From CAZOIA01 sp964579675 (lineage in GTDB: Bacteria; Planctomycetota; Phycisphaerae; UBA1845; PWPN01), in contig CAZOIA010000014.1 of assembly GCA_964579675.1 (NCBI GenBank), positions 1 through 49,457 on the forward strand: DNA of 49,457 nucleotides. The letters run 5' to 3'. The notes under the pieces are model-generated. The model searched no databases. It was not told the DNA's origin and saw nothing but the letters and a program-made list of their open reading frames with translations. The first letter of the stretch is position 1, and every line of letters starts with the position of its first letter. Position numbers and translations under genes: made by a program. Of this stretch, positions 7,677-16,317 are shown piece after piece.

Positions 7677-9200
7677 ATGGCCCCGAACCCATCCTGTCCG
7701 GACCCGGTTTCCCGCCGCGGCGGTCCGACGGGACCGGATCAACCGGGCGCGTTGCCGGCCCGGCTGGCTGCATTGCGGATCCTGAGCGACCTTCGCGAGA
7801 GTCGGCGGACCGTCCGCGAATCCATCGACGTCCTCATCCACCGCGACGAATTGGCGGGCCGGGAGTTGGGCCTGACCACCGAGCTGGTCATGGGCGTCGT
7901 CCGCCACCGGTTGACGCTGGCCCGCATCCTCGACTGCCTGGCTGACCGGGGCTGGAAACGGATCGACCGGCAACTCCGGGACGTTCTCATGCTCGGAGCC
8001 TACCAGTTGATCTGGCTGGACGGGATACCGGAATTCGCAGCCGTCAACGAGTCGGTCGAGCAGGCGAAGGCAGCGGGCGGCCCTCGCGGCGGCCGATTCG
8101 CCAATGCACTCCTGCGGCAACTCCTGCGCGAGATCGAGCAGCGCCGGATCCCCAACGAGCACGCTGACGCCGTCCGCGCTGTCCCGATCGACGAGCGACA
8201 TTGCTGTCAGTTCCGGCGTCCCATGTTACCGGACCCGGCCACGAAGCCAGTCGAACATCTGGCGGTCGTGACCTCGCATCCGGTGTGGTTAGTGTCCCGG
8301 TGGGCTTCCGTGTTGGGGATCGAGGAAACGACGCGGATCTGTCGGGCCGGCATGTCCCGCCCGCCGATCTTCCTGCGCCCGAACCCGCTGCGGACTGCCC
8401 CGGCCGATCTGCTCGCCCGGCTCCTGGAAGAGGGTTATCAGGCGCAGTTATCCTCGACCGGCGACGCCATCGTGGTGGCCCACGCTGCTGCCCTTACCCG
8501 GTCGGCGGCGTTTGTTCAGGGCTGGTTTCAGCCGCAGGATCGCACCGCCATGGAGGTCGTCCGGCAAATGTCCCTCTCGCCCGGCCAGCAGGTGATCGAT
8601 CTCTGTGCCGGAGCGGGTACGAAGGCCACCCAGATCGCGGAGATCATGCACAATCGCGGCACGGTGCTGGCCTGTGACAAGGACGAGGGCAAGCTGGAAC
8701 GCGTGCGGGCCAATTGTGAGCGTCTGGGGTATACGATTGTCAGGACCGTCTCCCTTTCGGAAATCGAGGCGGCAGCCGCTTCGCTGGGGAAAGTGGACTG
8801 GATCCTGATCGACGCGCCGTGCAGCAACACGGGGGTGCTTGCCCGCCGGCCTGAGGCCCGTTATCGGATCAACCGGCGCCTGCTCGGGACCCTGTCGGGT
8901 CTGCAACGCCAGTTGCTGGCCCGGGCGGCCCGGCTGGCCGGCGAGCGGACCAGGCTCCTCTACAGTACGTGCAGCATCGATCCCGCGGAGAACGAAGACG
9001 TCACCAGCCGCTTTGCCCGCACACATCCGCAGTGGCGCTTGTCAGCCAGCCGCCGCACATTGCCAGCGGCGGGCGAGCCGGCCGCGGCCGATTGGCACGA
9101 CGGCGGGTACTGGGCAATCTGGGTCCGGCGGCGATCCCTCCCGAACCCTTGCCGCCGCCGGTTAACTTGTCTCTCCGCCCGTCCGATACAAACCAGGTGA
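7677..9200 (+). CDS. rsmB: 16S rRNA (cytosine-C5)-methyltransferase, RsmB/Sun family
   Basis: About 507 residues from ATG 7677. The N-terminal ~150 residues form the NusB-like RNA-binding domain (LAALRILSDLRESRR, TTELVMGVVRHRLTLARILD, VLMLGAYQLIWLDGIPEFAAVNESVEQA, split by short linkers). The C-terminal part is the SAM-dependent methyltransferase: motif I VIDLCAGAGTKATQIAEI, motif IV DAPCSNTGVLARRPEARYR and motif VI STCSIDPAENED. Both conserved cysteines, the catalytic one in STCS and the one in DAPCS, are present. It should methylate C967 of 16S rRNA. The start is uncertain because no strong ribosome binding site precedes it. The family normally ends soon after the GGYWAIWVRRR strand; about 25 basic residues follow here. 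Confidence 0.9.
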   Translation: MAPNPSCPDPVSRRGGPTGPDQPGALPARLAALRILSDLRESRRTVRESIDVLIHRDELAGRELGLTTELVMGVVRHRLTLARILDCLADRGWKRIDRQLRDVLMLGAYQLIWLDGIPEFAAVNESVEQAKAAGGPRGGRFANALLRQLLREIEQRRIPNEHADAVRAVPIDERHCCQFRRPMLPDPATKPVEHLAVVTSHPVWLVSRWASVLGIEETTRICRAGMSRPPIFLRPNPLRTAPADLLARLLEEGYQAQLSSTGDAIVVAHAAALTRSAAFVQGWFQPQDRTAMEVVRQMSLSPGQQVIDLCAGAGTKATQIAEIMHNRGTVLACDKDEGKLERVRANCERLGYTIVRTVSLSEIEAAAASLGKVDWILIDAPCSNTGVLARRPEARYRINRRLLGTLSGLQRQLLARAARLAGERTRLLYSTCSIDPAENEDVTSRFARTHPQWRLSASRRTLPAAGEPAAADWHDGGYWAIWVRRRSLPNPCRRRLTCLSARPIQTR

Positions 9201-9259
9201 CGCCGGTTGAGCCCCGGCTGGTTCCAGGGCGTCCACTCTCAATATGCCGAGGTGTGATT

Positions 9260-9529
9260 GTGCCGCTCATGGACGGCCATATGCTCCTGATCGTCTTGAT
9301 CGTCGCTTGTGGCTCCGGCATTTTCCTGCGCCTGGTGGCCAAGGAGAAGCGCCGGCGAGAAAAGCACCTCGAGCTCCGGCTGCAGGAGAAGATTAAGGAG
9401 CTGGCGGAGGGGGGGCGCCTGAGACAAGCGGAGGACGAGCTGAAACGCAAACGAGGCGAAGCCGCCTGCCCCGACGGGACGGCCGAGGACAGCAACGACA
9501 CAGCCGCAGACCCCGAATCCGGCGACTGA
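9260..9529 (+). CDS. Small single-pass membrane protein with charged coiled-coil tail
   Basis: About 89 residues. GTG 9260 has GAGGTG five bases upstream; ATG 9269 is the alternative. One membrane segment (MLLIVLIVACGSGIFLRLV) is followed by a highly charged helix (KEKRRREKHLELRLQEKIKELAEGG) and an acidic tail. The layout resembles PspB-like regulators, but I cannot assign a family. It sits between rsmB and a larger two-TM protein on the same strand. Confidence 0.6.
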   Translation: MPLMDGHMLLIVLIVACGSGIFLRLVAKEKRRREKHLELRLQEKIKELAEGGRLRQAEDELKRKRGEAACPDGTAEDSNDTAADPESGD

Positions 9530-9652
9530 TTCCCACCGAGATCGGACGGCCAGCCGCGTTGACTGGACACCTGTCCCGCCGTACATTGTCCATGGCATGT
9601 TAACGGAGTAACGGTCGCCGGGCAAGGCGGCTCATATCAGGAGCGACGGAGC

Positions 9653-10684
9653 GTGCCCGAGACCCCTTTGCGAAATCGACCCATTCGACAGTTGTCGGGT
9701 GCCGTGGTGGTGGGGGCGGTTATGGTCGGCCTGATCCTGATCGCCTGGGGCGCGGTCCAACTGTTCCGCCCGCGGGCCGACCTCGCTGGCGTGTTGCTGC
9801 TCGCGACCGGGCTTGTCCTGATCGCCTTTTCGCTCACGCTCCGGGCCCTGGTGCAGATTGCCCTCAAAGCAGAGGCGAACATCAATCGGATCAACAACAA
9901 CACCCTGGATTTCCTCGATGTGATCCATCGGCTGGAGCCTCTGGTCAAGGCGATCGCCGACAACAGCCGGATCTCCGACACCGCCCGCTCCATCACCCAC
10001 CGCGAGGCGGAGCGCGAGGCGGTGCGGCAAGCCATCCGGGAGGAGATGTACGGGGGCGACTGGGAGGCGGCCCTGTACTTGATCGACGAGATGGAGCGTC
10101 GGTTCGGCTACGCGCAGGAGGCCAAGGCCATGCGCGTGGAGCTTGCCCAGGTTCGCGAAATGACCATCGAAGAGAAGATCGGCGAAGCCCTTTCGCACAT
10201 TGAGAACCTCATGAACGAGTACTGCTGGGAGCGGGCCGGGGAGGAATCAGAGCGTTTGATGAAGCTTTTCCCGCGCCATGAGCAGGTCGTGACGTTGCCG
10301 GCGGAGCTGAACCGCCGGAGGATGGCCCGCAAGCAGGAACTTATCCGGCAATGGAATGCCGCCGTCGTCCGCGACGAGATCGACAAGGGCATCGAGATCC
10401 TGACCGAGTTGGACCAGTATCTGACCCGCGAGGAGGCCCAATCGCTCCAGGATTCTGCCCGTCATGTGTTCAAGGCCCGTCTGCTGAACCTGGGAGTCCG
10501 GTTCAGTCTGGCGGCCTCCGAAAGCAGGTGGCGCGACGCGCTGGAGATCGGGCTGCACCTCCGCCAGGAGTTTCCCAACAGCAGAATGGCCCAGGAGGTC
10601 GCCGATAAGATAGACACCCTTCGCGTCCGCGCTGGATTCACTTCCGATGCCGCGGTGGTCCAGCGCCGGCCCGCTCCCCACTGA
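9653..10684 (+). CDS. Two-TM membrane protein with cytoplasmic helical repeats
   Basis: 343 residues with a GTG start and AGGAG nine bases upstream. Two hydrophobic segments (~15-38 and ~45-70) are followed by a long soluble all-helical region with TPR-like features: GDWEAALYLIDEMERRFG, CWERAGEESERLMKLFP and RWRDALEIGLHLRQEFPNS. The pattern suggests a membrane-anchored scaffold facing the cytoplasm. No named family is recognised. Confidence 0.7.
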   Translation: MPETPLRNRPIRQLSGAVVVGAVMVGLILIAWGAVQLFRPRADLAGVLLLATGLVLIAFSLTLRALVQIALKAEANINRINNNTLDFLDVIHRLEPLVKAIADNSRISDTARSITHREAEREAVRQAIREEMYGGDWEAALYLIDEMERRFGYAQEAKAMRVELAQVREMTIEEKIGEALSHIENLMNEYCWERAGEESERLMKLFPRHEQVVTLPAELNRRRMARKQELIRQWNAAVVRDEIDKGIEILTELDQYLTREEAQSLQDSARHVFKARLLNLGVRFSLAASESRWRDALEIGLHLRQEFPNSRMAQEVADKIDTLRVRAGFTSDAAVVQRRPAPH

Positions 10685-10883
10685 CCGTCCCGTCCAAGAA
10701 CTTGTCCCCGGCCGGCGGTCCTCTGGGGGGCTAACAGTCTGACCCCGCCACGTCGGGGGGAGGGTACCGCCTGGCCTGGTCGCCGGGCTCTTGGTCCCCG
10801 GAAACCACGCTGGTCAAGTGATTTCGAGCAATCAACAAGCCGATACGGGCTCGAGGCCACCCGGGCGGTCGAAAGGTCCGGTA

Positions 10884-11342
10884 ATGCTGACAGACTGGAC
10901 TAAGGATGAGGTCTTGGGCTCGCTCCTGAATGAGCTGGATACCCGGGCCCAGATGCAAAATGCCGCCCGCCAAGCCGACGGCGAATGGGCGAGTCGGCGG
11001 CGCGATACTCGTCATCCCTTCCGCGTACCATGCAAGGTCCGTTTCTTCCCCACCGAATTGTCGAACACCATGGAGGTGGAGGGAAGGACTCGAAATCTGT
11101 CCCGCAATGGGATCGGGCTCCTGATTCGACGCATGTTTGCAATAGGCGAGCCCATCGAGGTGGAAATACTCACCCCGAGGCGACCGAAGATGTACGTTGC
11201 TGGCCTGGTCAGGTTTTGCCGCTACGTGGGTCGCGGGTGCCACGAGGTCGGCGTCGGATTCAAGGCCGCCAGCGGCGATCCACTCTTCTCTGGCAATGCG
11301 AGCAAGACCCAGGAGCTGCTCGATTGGCTCCGTGAGGCCTGA
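10884..11342 (+). CDS. PilZ domain protein
   Basis: 152 residues. ATG 10884 is preceded by AAAGG at seven bases; an upstream in-frame ATG at 10791 lacks support. After a ~40-residue helical leader comes a PilZ domain with the c-di-GMP-binding signatures RRDTRHPFR (RxxxR type) and NLSRNG (D/NxSxxG). It ends with VGVGFKAASGD. As a stand-alone PilZ protein it is a likely c-di-GMP receptor; the output partner cannot be inferred from the neighbours. Confidence 0.85.
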   Translation: MLTDWTKDEVLGSLLNELDTRAQMQNAARQADGEWASRRRDTRHPFRVPCKVRFFPTELSNTMEVEGRTRNLSRNGIGLLIRRMFAIGEPIEVEILTPRRPKMYVAGLVRFCRYVGRGCHEVGVGFKAASGDPLFSGNASKTQELLDWLREA

Positions 11343-11836
11343 CCTTGGCCCTTCTTGAGGTGATCACCTTGTCCCAGTGGCTCGTGACTGCCGAAACTGC
11401 GGGTTTCCCGAGCCAGCGTCGGTGACGCGCACGTGTATAGCGGTCTCCGGCGCGATCAGAGCCTGTACGTGTTTAGCGACTTCCAACGCGATCAGGTCCG
11501 GTTTCCGACACGGTCAGAGCCGGCCTCTGTGAGGCCGGTGTTTCTTCTGACGGGTGAATCCCACGCCCTGAAGGGCCACCGGGCTCACAGAGCCCAGCTC
11601 GGATGGTCCGGCTCGGGCCCGGGAACGACGCTCGCAAAGTCAACGTTGGCGGAGCACCAGCGACTCTCGCCCCGGGCGGCGGTCTGGTCCGCCCATTCGC
11701 CGGGGGCTTGAGACGATTCGCCGGTCTGGTTAGAATCCATACGCGAACCAGGCGTTACACTGGCTTTTGGCATCGGGTTTTGGGAAAATCATCTCAAGAT
11801 GCGGGCTTGCCGTCCGAGCTTGCGGTGGTCTTCTTT
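11343..11836. other. Gene-free 0.5-kb gap with degenerate direct repeats and a hairpin
   Basis: No convincing protein gene. Degenerate 36-base direct repeats start at 11432 and 11468 (CGTGTATAGCGG.. and CGTGTTTAGCGA.., both reaching CGCGATCAG), with a third partial copy ending in CGGTCAGAGCC near 11520. A strong hairpin follows immediately (listed separately), then unstructured sequence up to the tRNA. Confidence 0.5.
11519..11548 (+). terminator. Hairpin with T-rich tail (possible intrinsic terminator)
   Basis: A perfect 8-bp stem CCGGCCTC/GAGGCCGG with a three-base TGT loop is followed by TGTTTCTTCT. It lies 180 bases after the PilZ gene, so it could end that transcript, or it could be a dispersed intergenic hairpin. 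Confidence 0.45.
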
Positions 11837-11910
11837 GCGTCCTTAGCTCAATTTGGCAGAGCAGCTGGCTCTTAACCAGCGGGTTCGGGGTTCGAGTCCC
11901 TGAGGACGCA
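11837..11910 (+). tRNA. tRNA-Lys (anticodon CTT)
   Basis: The cloverleaf folds fully. The acceptor is GCGTCCT/AGGACGC with discriminator A at 11910. The D arm is GCTC/GAGC with a nine-base loop. The anticodon stem is GCTGG/CCAGC with loop CTCTTAA, giving CTT. The variable loop is five bases, and the T arm is CGGGG/CCCTG with loop TTCGAGT. CCA is not encoded. It reads AAG codons. Confidence 0.95.
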
Positions 11911-12049
11911 ATTCCGTTTTGTCCCCCACCAACTACCGCCGCTGCCGCCTGAGGGCGGGCACAGTCGAGCCCCCCCCAGCGTATCCGCGGACGAACGGCG
12001 TCAAGAGCAGATGGCTCCCCTCTTCAGGTGTGAAGCACGTCATGAGACG

Positions 12050-12715
12050 TTAAGGCGATACCTCGTGCTCGAACGGTTCGAGCGGGCAGCCGCTACAGCG
12101 GGCCCGGGGGCGGCAATGCTGCTTGCCGGTACGCACGAGCAGGGCGTGGTACTCGTTGAACAGCCCGGGGTCGGCAGGCAGGCTTGACTCGAACAGCTCC
12201 TTGATCTCGTCATAATCGGCTGAGTCGTCGATCAGGCGATGGCGGTACAGGATGCGGGCAGTGTAGGCATCGACGACGAACGTTGCCAGACCGCCGGCGT
12301 AGAGCAGGATGGAGTCAGCGGTCTCCCGGCCGATGCCGTGGATCCCGAGCAGTTGCTCGCGGAGGGTATCGACCGGGGTGGCGAACATCCGTTCGATGTC
12401 TGCGTCGTAGCACTGCCGGAACCAGTCAACGAACGACCGGAGCCGCCGCGCTTTGACCCTGTACGTGCCGGCAGGACGAATAAGCTCGGTCAGTTGGTCG
12501 AGGGGCATGTCGCCGAGGCGCCGGCAGTCAAGCGCGCCGGCCCGCTTCAGATTCACGATGGCCCGTTCGACGTTCCGCCAGGCGGTGTTCTGAGTGAGGA
12601 TCGCGCCGACGATCACCTCGGTGGGCGTCTCGGCCGGCCACCAGTGCTGGGGACCCCAGGCGGCAAGCATCGCCTCGTAGAATGCACGCAGCGTGTCGGT
12701 GGTTCGGGTACTCAT
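12050..12715 (-). CDS. HhH-GPD DNA glycosylase related to endonuclease III (COG2231/MagIII-like)
   Basis: About 221 residues from ATG 12715. A GTG at 12751 overlapping the sulfatase stop is the alternative. The N-terminus WWPAETPTEVIVGAILTQNTAW is typical of COG2231. The helix-hairpin-helix is LLGIHGIGRETADSILLYA, followed by the catalytic Asp in FVVDAYTARIL. The Lys of bifunctional Nth enzymes (GRKTA) is Glu here (GRETA), pointing to a monofunctional base-excision glycosylase, perhaps for alkylated bases. The C-terminal cluster has only three cysteines (HCRPRARCSGC), so a complete [4Fe-4S] loop is doubtful. Confidence 0.82.
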   Translation of the reverse strand: MSTRTTDTLRAFYEAMLAAWGPQHWWPAETPTEVIVGAILTQNTAWRNVERAIVNLKRAGALDCRRLGDMPLDQLTELIRPAGTYRVKARRLRSFVDWFRQCYDADIERMFATPVDTLREQLLGIHGIGRETADSILLYAGGLATFVVDAYTARILYRHRLIDDSADYDEIKELFESSLPADPGLFNEYHALLVRTGKQHCRPRARCSGCPLEPFEHEVSP

Positions 12716-12747
12716 TGCGTGGTTTCGCGCAGACTCTCGGGCGGGCG

Positions 12748-14148
12748 TCACTTGTTCAACTGCGGATCCTCCGTCTGCTCTCGCCAGAGTTGCAGCCGGC
12801 TTCGCAGGACCTTGACCACGGCGGCGTAATCGCGATCGGAGATCTTGTTGTCCATCTCGGCCGGATCCCGCTTGAGGTCGTATAACACATCCGTATCCTG
12901 CAGGTAGTCGATGAGCTTGTACTGGCTGGTCACGATACCGCGGGCCGGGAACTTGCGATTCTTCTGCTCATCGTATTCGAGGAAACACTCGTCGGCGTGG
13001 CGGGGGGCCTTGGGATCCCGGATCAGGGCCAGCAGCGACCGTCCCTGCATCGTGATCGGCGGGGTCACTCCCGCCAGTTCACAGAAGGTGGGCGCCAGGT
13101 CCACCAGGCTGACCACGCGGTCGATTCTCGTGCCGGGCCTGGTCAGCTTGGGATAGCGTATCAGGAGAGGCCCGCGGACCAACTCCTCGTAGAAGAAAGG
13201 CCCTTTGGCATACAGCCCGTGGTCGCCCAGGCACCAGCCGTTGTCGCATGCGAAAACCACCACGGTGTTGTCCTGAAGGTCCAATGCGTCGAGTCGATCC
13301 AGCAACCGGCCGACGTTCTCGTCGATCCGGGTGATCATCGCGTAATACTGGGAACGCGCCTTGCGGATCTTGTCCTCGTTCTTCCCCTTGAAGCCCGTGA
13401 CGGGGGCCGAGCCGGCCAGGCTTCGCGGCCGGTCCCGCTGGTCGATATCCATCGTTTTGGGAAGGTCGATCGACTCGGGCGGATAAAGACGCTCCGTGCC
13501 CGGCGGGTACACTAGCGGGGCGTGCGGGGCCCTGAAACAGAGCCAGAGGAAGAACGGCTTCTCACGAAACTTCTCGATGAACTCCACCGCCCGGTCGCCG
13601 TGCCAGTCGGTGAGGAACTTGTCCGCGGTCTTCTGCTTGCCCTGGACCCAGACTTTGCAATTCTCCCATTTCCACGGGCTGCCATCGGTTGCCACGTAGT
13701 CAACCAGGCCGAATCCCGGCTCGGCAGACGTGTCATATGACAAATGCCACTTGCCGACGATGCCGCAGGCATAGCCCGCCGTGTTCCTGAGCCGGGCGGT
13801 GAAGGTGTCGGCGTCTTTCGGCAAGACCGGCCCGTTTGTCGTCACGCCGTTGGTATGCGGATATTGTCCGGTCAGCACGCACGCCCGGCTCGGGGCACAC
13901 TGCGGCGTGGGAACGTAGCAGCGGGTGAAGTGCACGCCCTCGCGGGCCAGGCGGTCGAGATTAGGCGTCTTGATGATCGGATGCCCTTCGAAGCCGGTCA
14001 TGTTCGCAGCCTGATCGTCGGTGTAGATCAGGATGATGTTCGGGCGATCGGCCGCGCGGGCAACACCACCAAGCACGGCCACAAAGACCATCGCCAGCAC
14101 AGCCAACGCCAGCGACCGCAGCGATTCTCGCTTTCTCACTTCCCGCAT
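12748..14148 (-). CDS. Secreted sulfatase (formylglycine-dependent, arylsulfatase family)
   Basis: 466 residues with an N-terminal signal peptide ending near AARAA/ARAAD. The catalytic motif is CAPSRACVLTGQYPHTNG with Cys84 as the formylglycine precursor, and metal ligands sit in YTDDQ (Asp44, Asp45). Further hallmarks are GKWHLS, CDNGWCLGDHG and the C-terminal LYDLKRDPAEMDN. The ATG has GAGGG about 8 bases upstream. The enzyme should hydrolyse sulfate esters of polysaccharides or aryl sulfates outside the cytoplasm. No maturase (FGE/anSME) or glycoside hydrolase is adjacent, so the substrate is open. Confidence 0.93.
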   Translation of the reverse strand: MREVRKRESLRSLALAVLAMVFVAVLGGVARAADRPNIILIYTDDQAANMTGFEGHPIIKTPNLDRLAREGVHFTRCYVPTPQCAPSRACVLTGQYPHTNGVTTNGPVLPKDADTFTARLRNTAGYACGIVGKWHLSYDTSAEPGFGLVDYVATDGSPWKWENCKVWVQGKQKTADKFLTDWHGDRAVEFIEKFREKPFFLWLCFRAPHAPLVYPPGTERLYPPESIDLPKTMDIDQRDRPRSLAGSAPVTGFKGKNEDKIRKARSQYYAMITRIDENVGRLLDRLDALDLQDNTVVVFACDNGWCLGDHGLYAKGPFFYEELVRGPLLIRYPKLTRPGTRIDRVVSLVDLAPTFCELAGVTPPITMQGRSLLALIRDPKAPRHADECFLEYDEQKNRKFPARGIVTSQYKLIDYLQDTDVLYDLKRDPAEMDNKISDRDYAAVVKVLRSRLQLWREQTEDPQLNK

Positions 14149-14240
14149 TGGATTTCCCTCGATTTGCGCTCCACATGCATTGAATCTCGTGTTTTCAGTG
14201 GGCTTTTTTCCCTCTGCACGCGGCTTGCCGAAGTCAACGC

Positions 14241-14353
14241 GCTCCCCTTCGGGTCGCGGCTAAACATTATCTGACGCTCCCCTTCGGGTCGCGGCTAAAC
14301 ATTGTCTGACGCTCCCCTTCGGGTCGCGGCTAAACATTGTCCGACGCTCCCCT
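14241..14353. repeat. 35-bp tandem repeat, three copies plus partial fourth
   Basis: Units start at 14241, 14276 and 14311, with eight bases of a fourth at 14346. Each begins GCTCCCCTTCGGGTCGCGGC and continues TAAACATTRTCYGAC. Copies differ by one or two bases. It sits between the sulfatase and dprA. A related pair of 34-bp units lies at 41651-41718, so this is a dispersed element, not a local duplication. There are no spacers, so it is not CRISPR. Confidence 0.92.
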
Positions 14354-14371
14354 GCCTTACCTCGTTCGGAT

Positions 14372-15529
14372 TCATCCTCGTTTCCTCGTTCGGACGAACG
14401 CGTTCCCGGGTAGTTGCCGGGCCAGTCCCTTGAGCTGGAGCGAAATGAGCGCGGCGGCGACCTTGGCCGTCGATCGGCCGCTGGCGGCAGCGATCGTCTC
14501 GATCGACCGTTCCTCGTGATCGAGCAAATCGAGGACCGCGCCTTCATGCTCACTCAGTTTGGCCCCGGCCGCAAACAGATCGGGTGCGTCACCGTGCGAG
14601 GCCGGTGCAGGCGAGGACAGGGCCTCGCCCACCTCGCCGAGTTCGTCGATCACGTCATCGGCGCAGGTTACGAGCTTGCCGTGCTGATCGCGGATCAATG
14701 CATTCGTCCCGCGGGAGTATTCGGAATCGACGCGGCCCGGAACCGCGAACACCTCCCGGTTGTATTCGCTGGCGCAGCGGGCAGTAGTGAGCGATCCGCT
14801 GCGCCGGGCCGCCTCGACCACCAGCACCCCCAGGGTCAGCCCGGCGATCAGGCGGTTGCGGGGTAAGAAGTTGTTCGCGTGCGGTGCGGTGGTCATCGGC
14901 AATTCGCTGATCAGGGCGCCGCACTCGGTGATTCGATCCGCCAACTGGCGATGTTCGGGGGGATAGACGCTGGCCAGGCCGTTGCCCAGGACGGCGAGCG
15001 TTCGGCCGCCGGCGGCGATCGCGCCTTTGTGCGACTCGCTGTCCGCACCGCGGGCCAGCCCGGACACGATCGTGACCCCACGCTGGGCCAACTGGTACCC
15101 GAACCGGTAGGCCTGCTCCCGGCCGTAGAGCGTGCATCGGCGCGCCCCGACGATGGCAATCGCCACCGAGTCCGCCGGTTCGAGCCGCCCCCGCACGTAG
15201 AGGCAGATCGGCGGGTCGGGAATGTGTCTCAGCGGCGCCGGATAGAGATCGTCCTCCCGGCACAGGATTTGCACGCCGTGCTCAGCCGCCAGCATCACTT
15301 CGTGGTGCACGTCGGCCTGATCGCGCGACCGGGCGATAGTCTCGGCCGCCGCCGGACCGATGCCCTCGACCGCCTGCAATTCGCCCGCCCCCGCCCCGAG
15401 GGCCGCCTGAGGGGAACCGAAGCGTTCGATCAGGCGCCCGAACAGAATGGCTCCCACCTCCGACGTCAGCGCCCAACGCAAGTGCTCGATGGCGGCCGAT
15501 GACGCGACTTGGGATAGGTTGTCGGTCAT
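14372..15529 (-). CDS. dprA: DNA processing protein DprA
   Basis: About 385 residues from ATG 15529; the frame stays open to 15688, but the shorter form matches family length. An N-terminal HhH/SAM-like region (LQAVEGIGPAAAETIARS) precedes the extended Rossmann fold: IVGARRCTLYGREQA, VSGLARGADSESHKGAI, GNGLASVYPPEHRQLA, FLPRNRLIAGL, EAARRSGSLTTA and VPGRVDSEYSRGTN. A C-terminal winged helix (DLLDHEERSIETIAAASG) is present. DprA loads RecA on incoming single-stranded DNA during natural transformation. No topA or other competence gene is adjacent. Confidence 0.93.
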   Translation of the reverse strand: MTDNLSQVASSAAIEHLRWALTSEVGAILFGRLIERFGSPQAALGAGAGELQAVEGIGPAAAETIARSRDQADVHHEVMLAAEHGVQILCREDDLYPAPLRHIPDPPICLYVRGRLEPADSVAIAIVGARRCTLYGREQAYRFGYQLAQRGVTIVSGLARGADSESHKGAIAAGGRTLAVLGNGLASVYPPEHRQLADRITECGALISELPMTTAPHANNFLPRNRLIAGLTLGVLVVEAARRSGSLTTARCASEYNREVFAVPGRVDSEYSRGTNALIRDQHGKLVTCADDVIDELGEVGEALSSPAPASHGDAPDLFAAGAKLSEHEGAVLDLLDHEERSIETIAAASGRSTAKVAAALISLQLKGLARQLPGNAFVRTRKRG

Positions 15530-15756
15530 TTCGATCTCACGGACCGCGGGCGAGAGCGACAACAGGCCAAGGGTACCCGCTGCCTCCGTCGGGGACAAGT
15601 TGACCGCGGCCTGGACTTCTGCGACACTTGTGAGGTAGGGCCCGGCCAACCGGCCGGAACGTTCACGCCCGTGACTCCCCGTCTTCATGAGAGGAACATC
15701 TGGGCGAGTGATGGTCGATCCGTCCGCCGGCAGGCGGCTTGTGGAGAGGAGATCTA

Positions 15757-16317
15757 ATGCTCAAGGCAAACGATTTACGTCCCGGAAAGGTCGTCATTCA
15801 CGAGGGCACCCTGTACACCGTGAAGGACCAGACCCACGTCGCCAAGGGCAACAAGCGAAGCTACATCCAGCTCAAACTCAAGAACTTCCAGTCAGGCCAG
15901 ATCATCGACCTCCGGGCCCGGGTGGATGACCCCTTCGAGACACCGTTCGTTGAGACCAAGGAATACGAATACCTGTACCGCGACGGGAGCGACTATGTCC
16001 TGGCCGACGTGGAAACGTACGATCAGATTCCGATATCCACCGACCTGATCGGCGACGCGGCCCGGTTCATGAAAGAGAACATCCGGCTCACCTGTGACCT
16101 CGTTGACGGCAAGATGGTGAACGTCGAGTTGCCACACGTAGTTGAACTGACCATCATCGATACCCCGCCGGTCGTCAAGGGTGCCACCGCGACCAACCAG
16201 AACAAGGACGCCCTCCTGGAAACCGGGGCCAAGATCAAGGTTCCCCCGTTCATCGGTAACGGCGAGATCGTCCGCGTGGACACCCGTAGCGGCGAGTACA
16301 TGGAACGAGCCAAGTAG
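15757..16317 (+). CDS. efp: Elongation factor P
   Basis: 186 residues in three beta-barrel domains, ending in the family C-terminus VRVDTRSGEYMERAK. ATG 15757 has GAGGAGAT five to ten bases upstream. EF-P relieves stalling at polyproline. The loop that carries the modified Lys34/Arg32 in other EF-Ps reads HVAKGNKRSY. Ungapped alignment with E. coli FVKPGKGQAF places Asn32 at the modification site, flanked by Lys30, Lys33 and Arg34. It is followed by a hairpin-rich gap. Confidence 0.95.
   Translation: MLKANDLRPGKVVIHEGTLYTVKDQTHVAKGNKRSYIQLKLKNFQSGQIIDLRARVDDPFETPFVETKEYEYLYRDGSDYVLADVETYDQIPISTDLIGDAARFMKENIRLTCDLVDGKMVNVELPHVVELTIIDTPPVVKGATATNQNKDALLETGAKIKVPPFIGNGEIVRVDTRSGEYMERAK

Noticed and set aside
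7660..7680. Promoter making rsmB leaderless (TATTAT just before the ATG)
   Set aside because: No -35 hexamer at suitable distance; evidence insufficient.
14241..14353. CRISPR array
   Set aside because: Units abut with no spacers; the repeat recurs at 41651 as a dispersed element.
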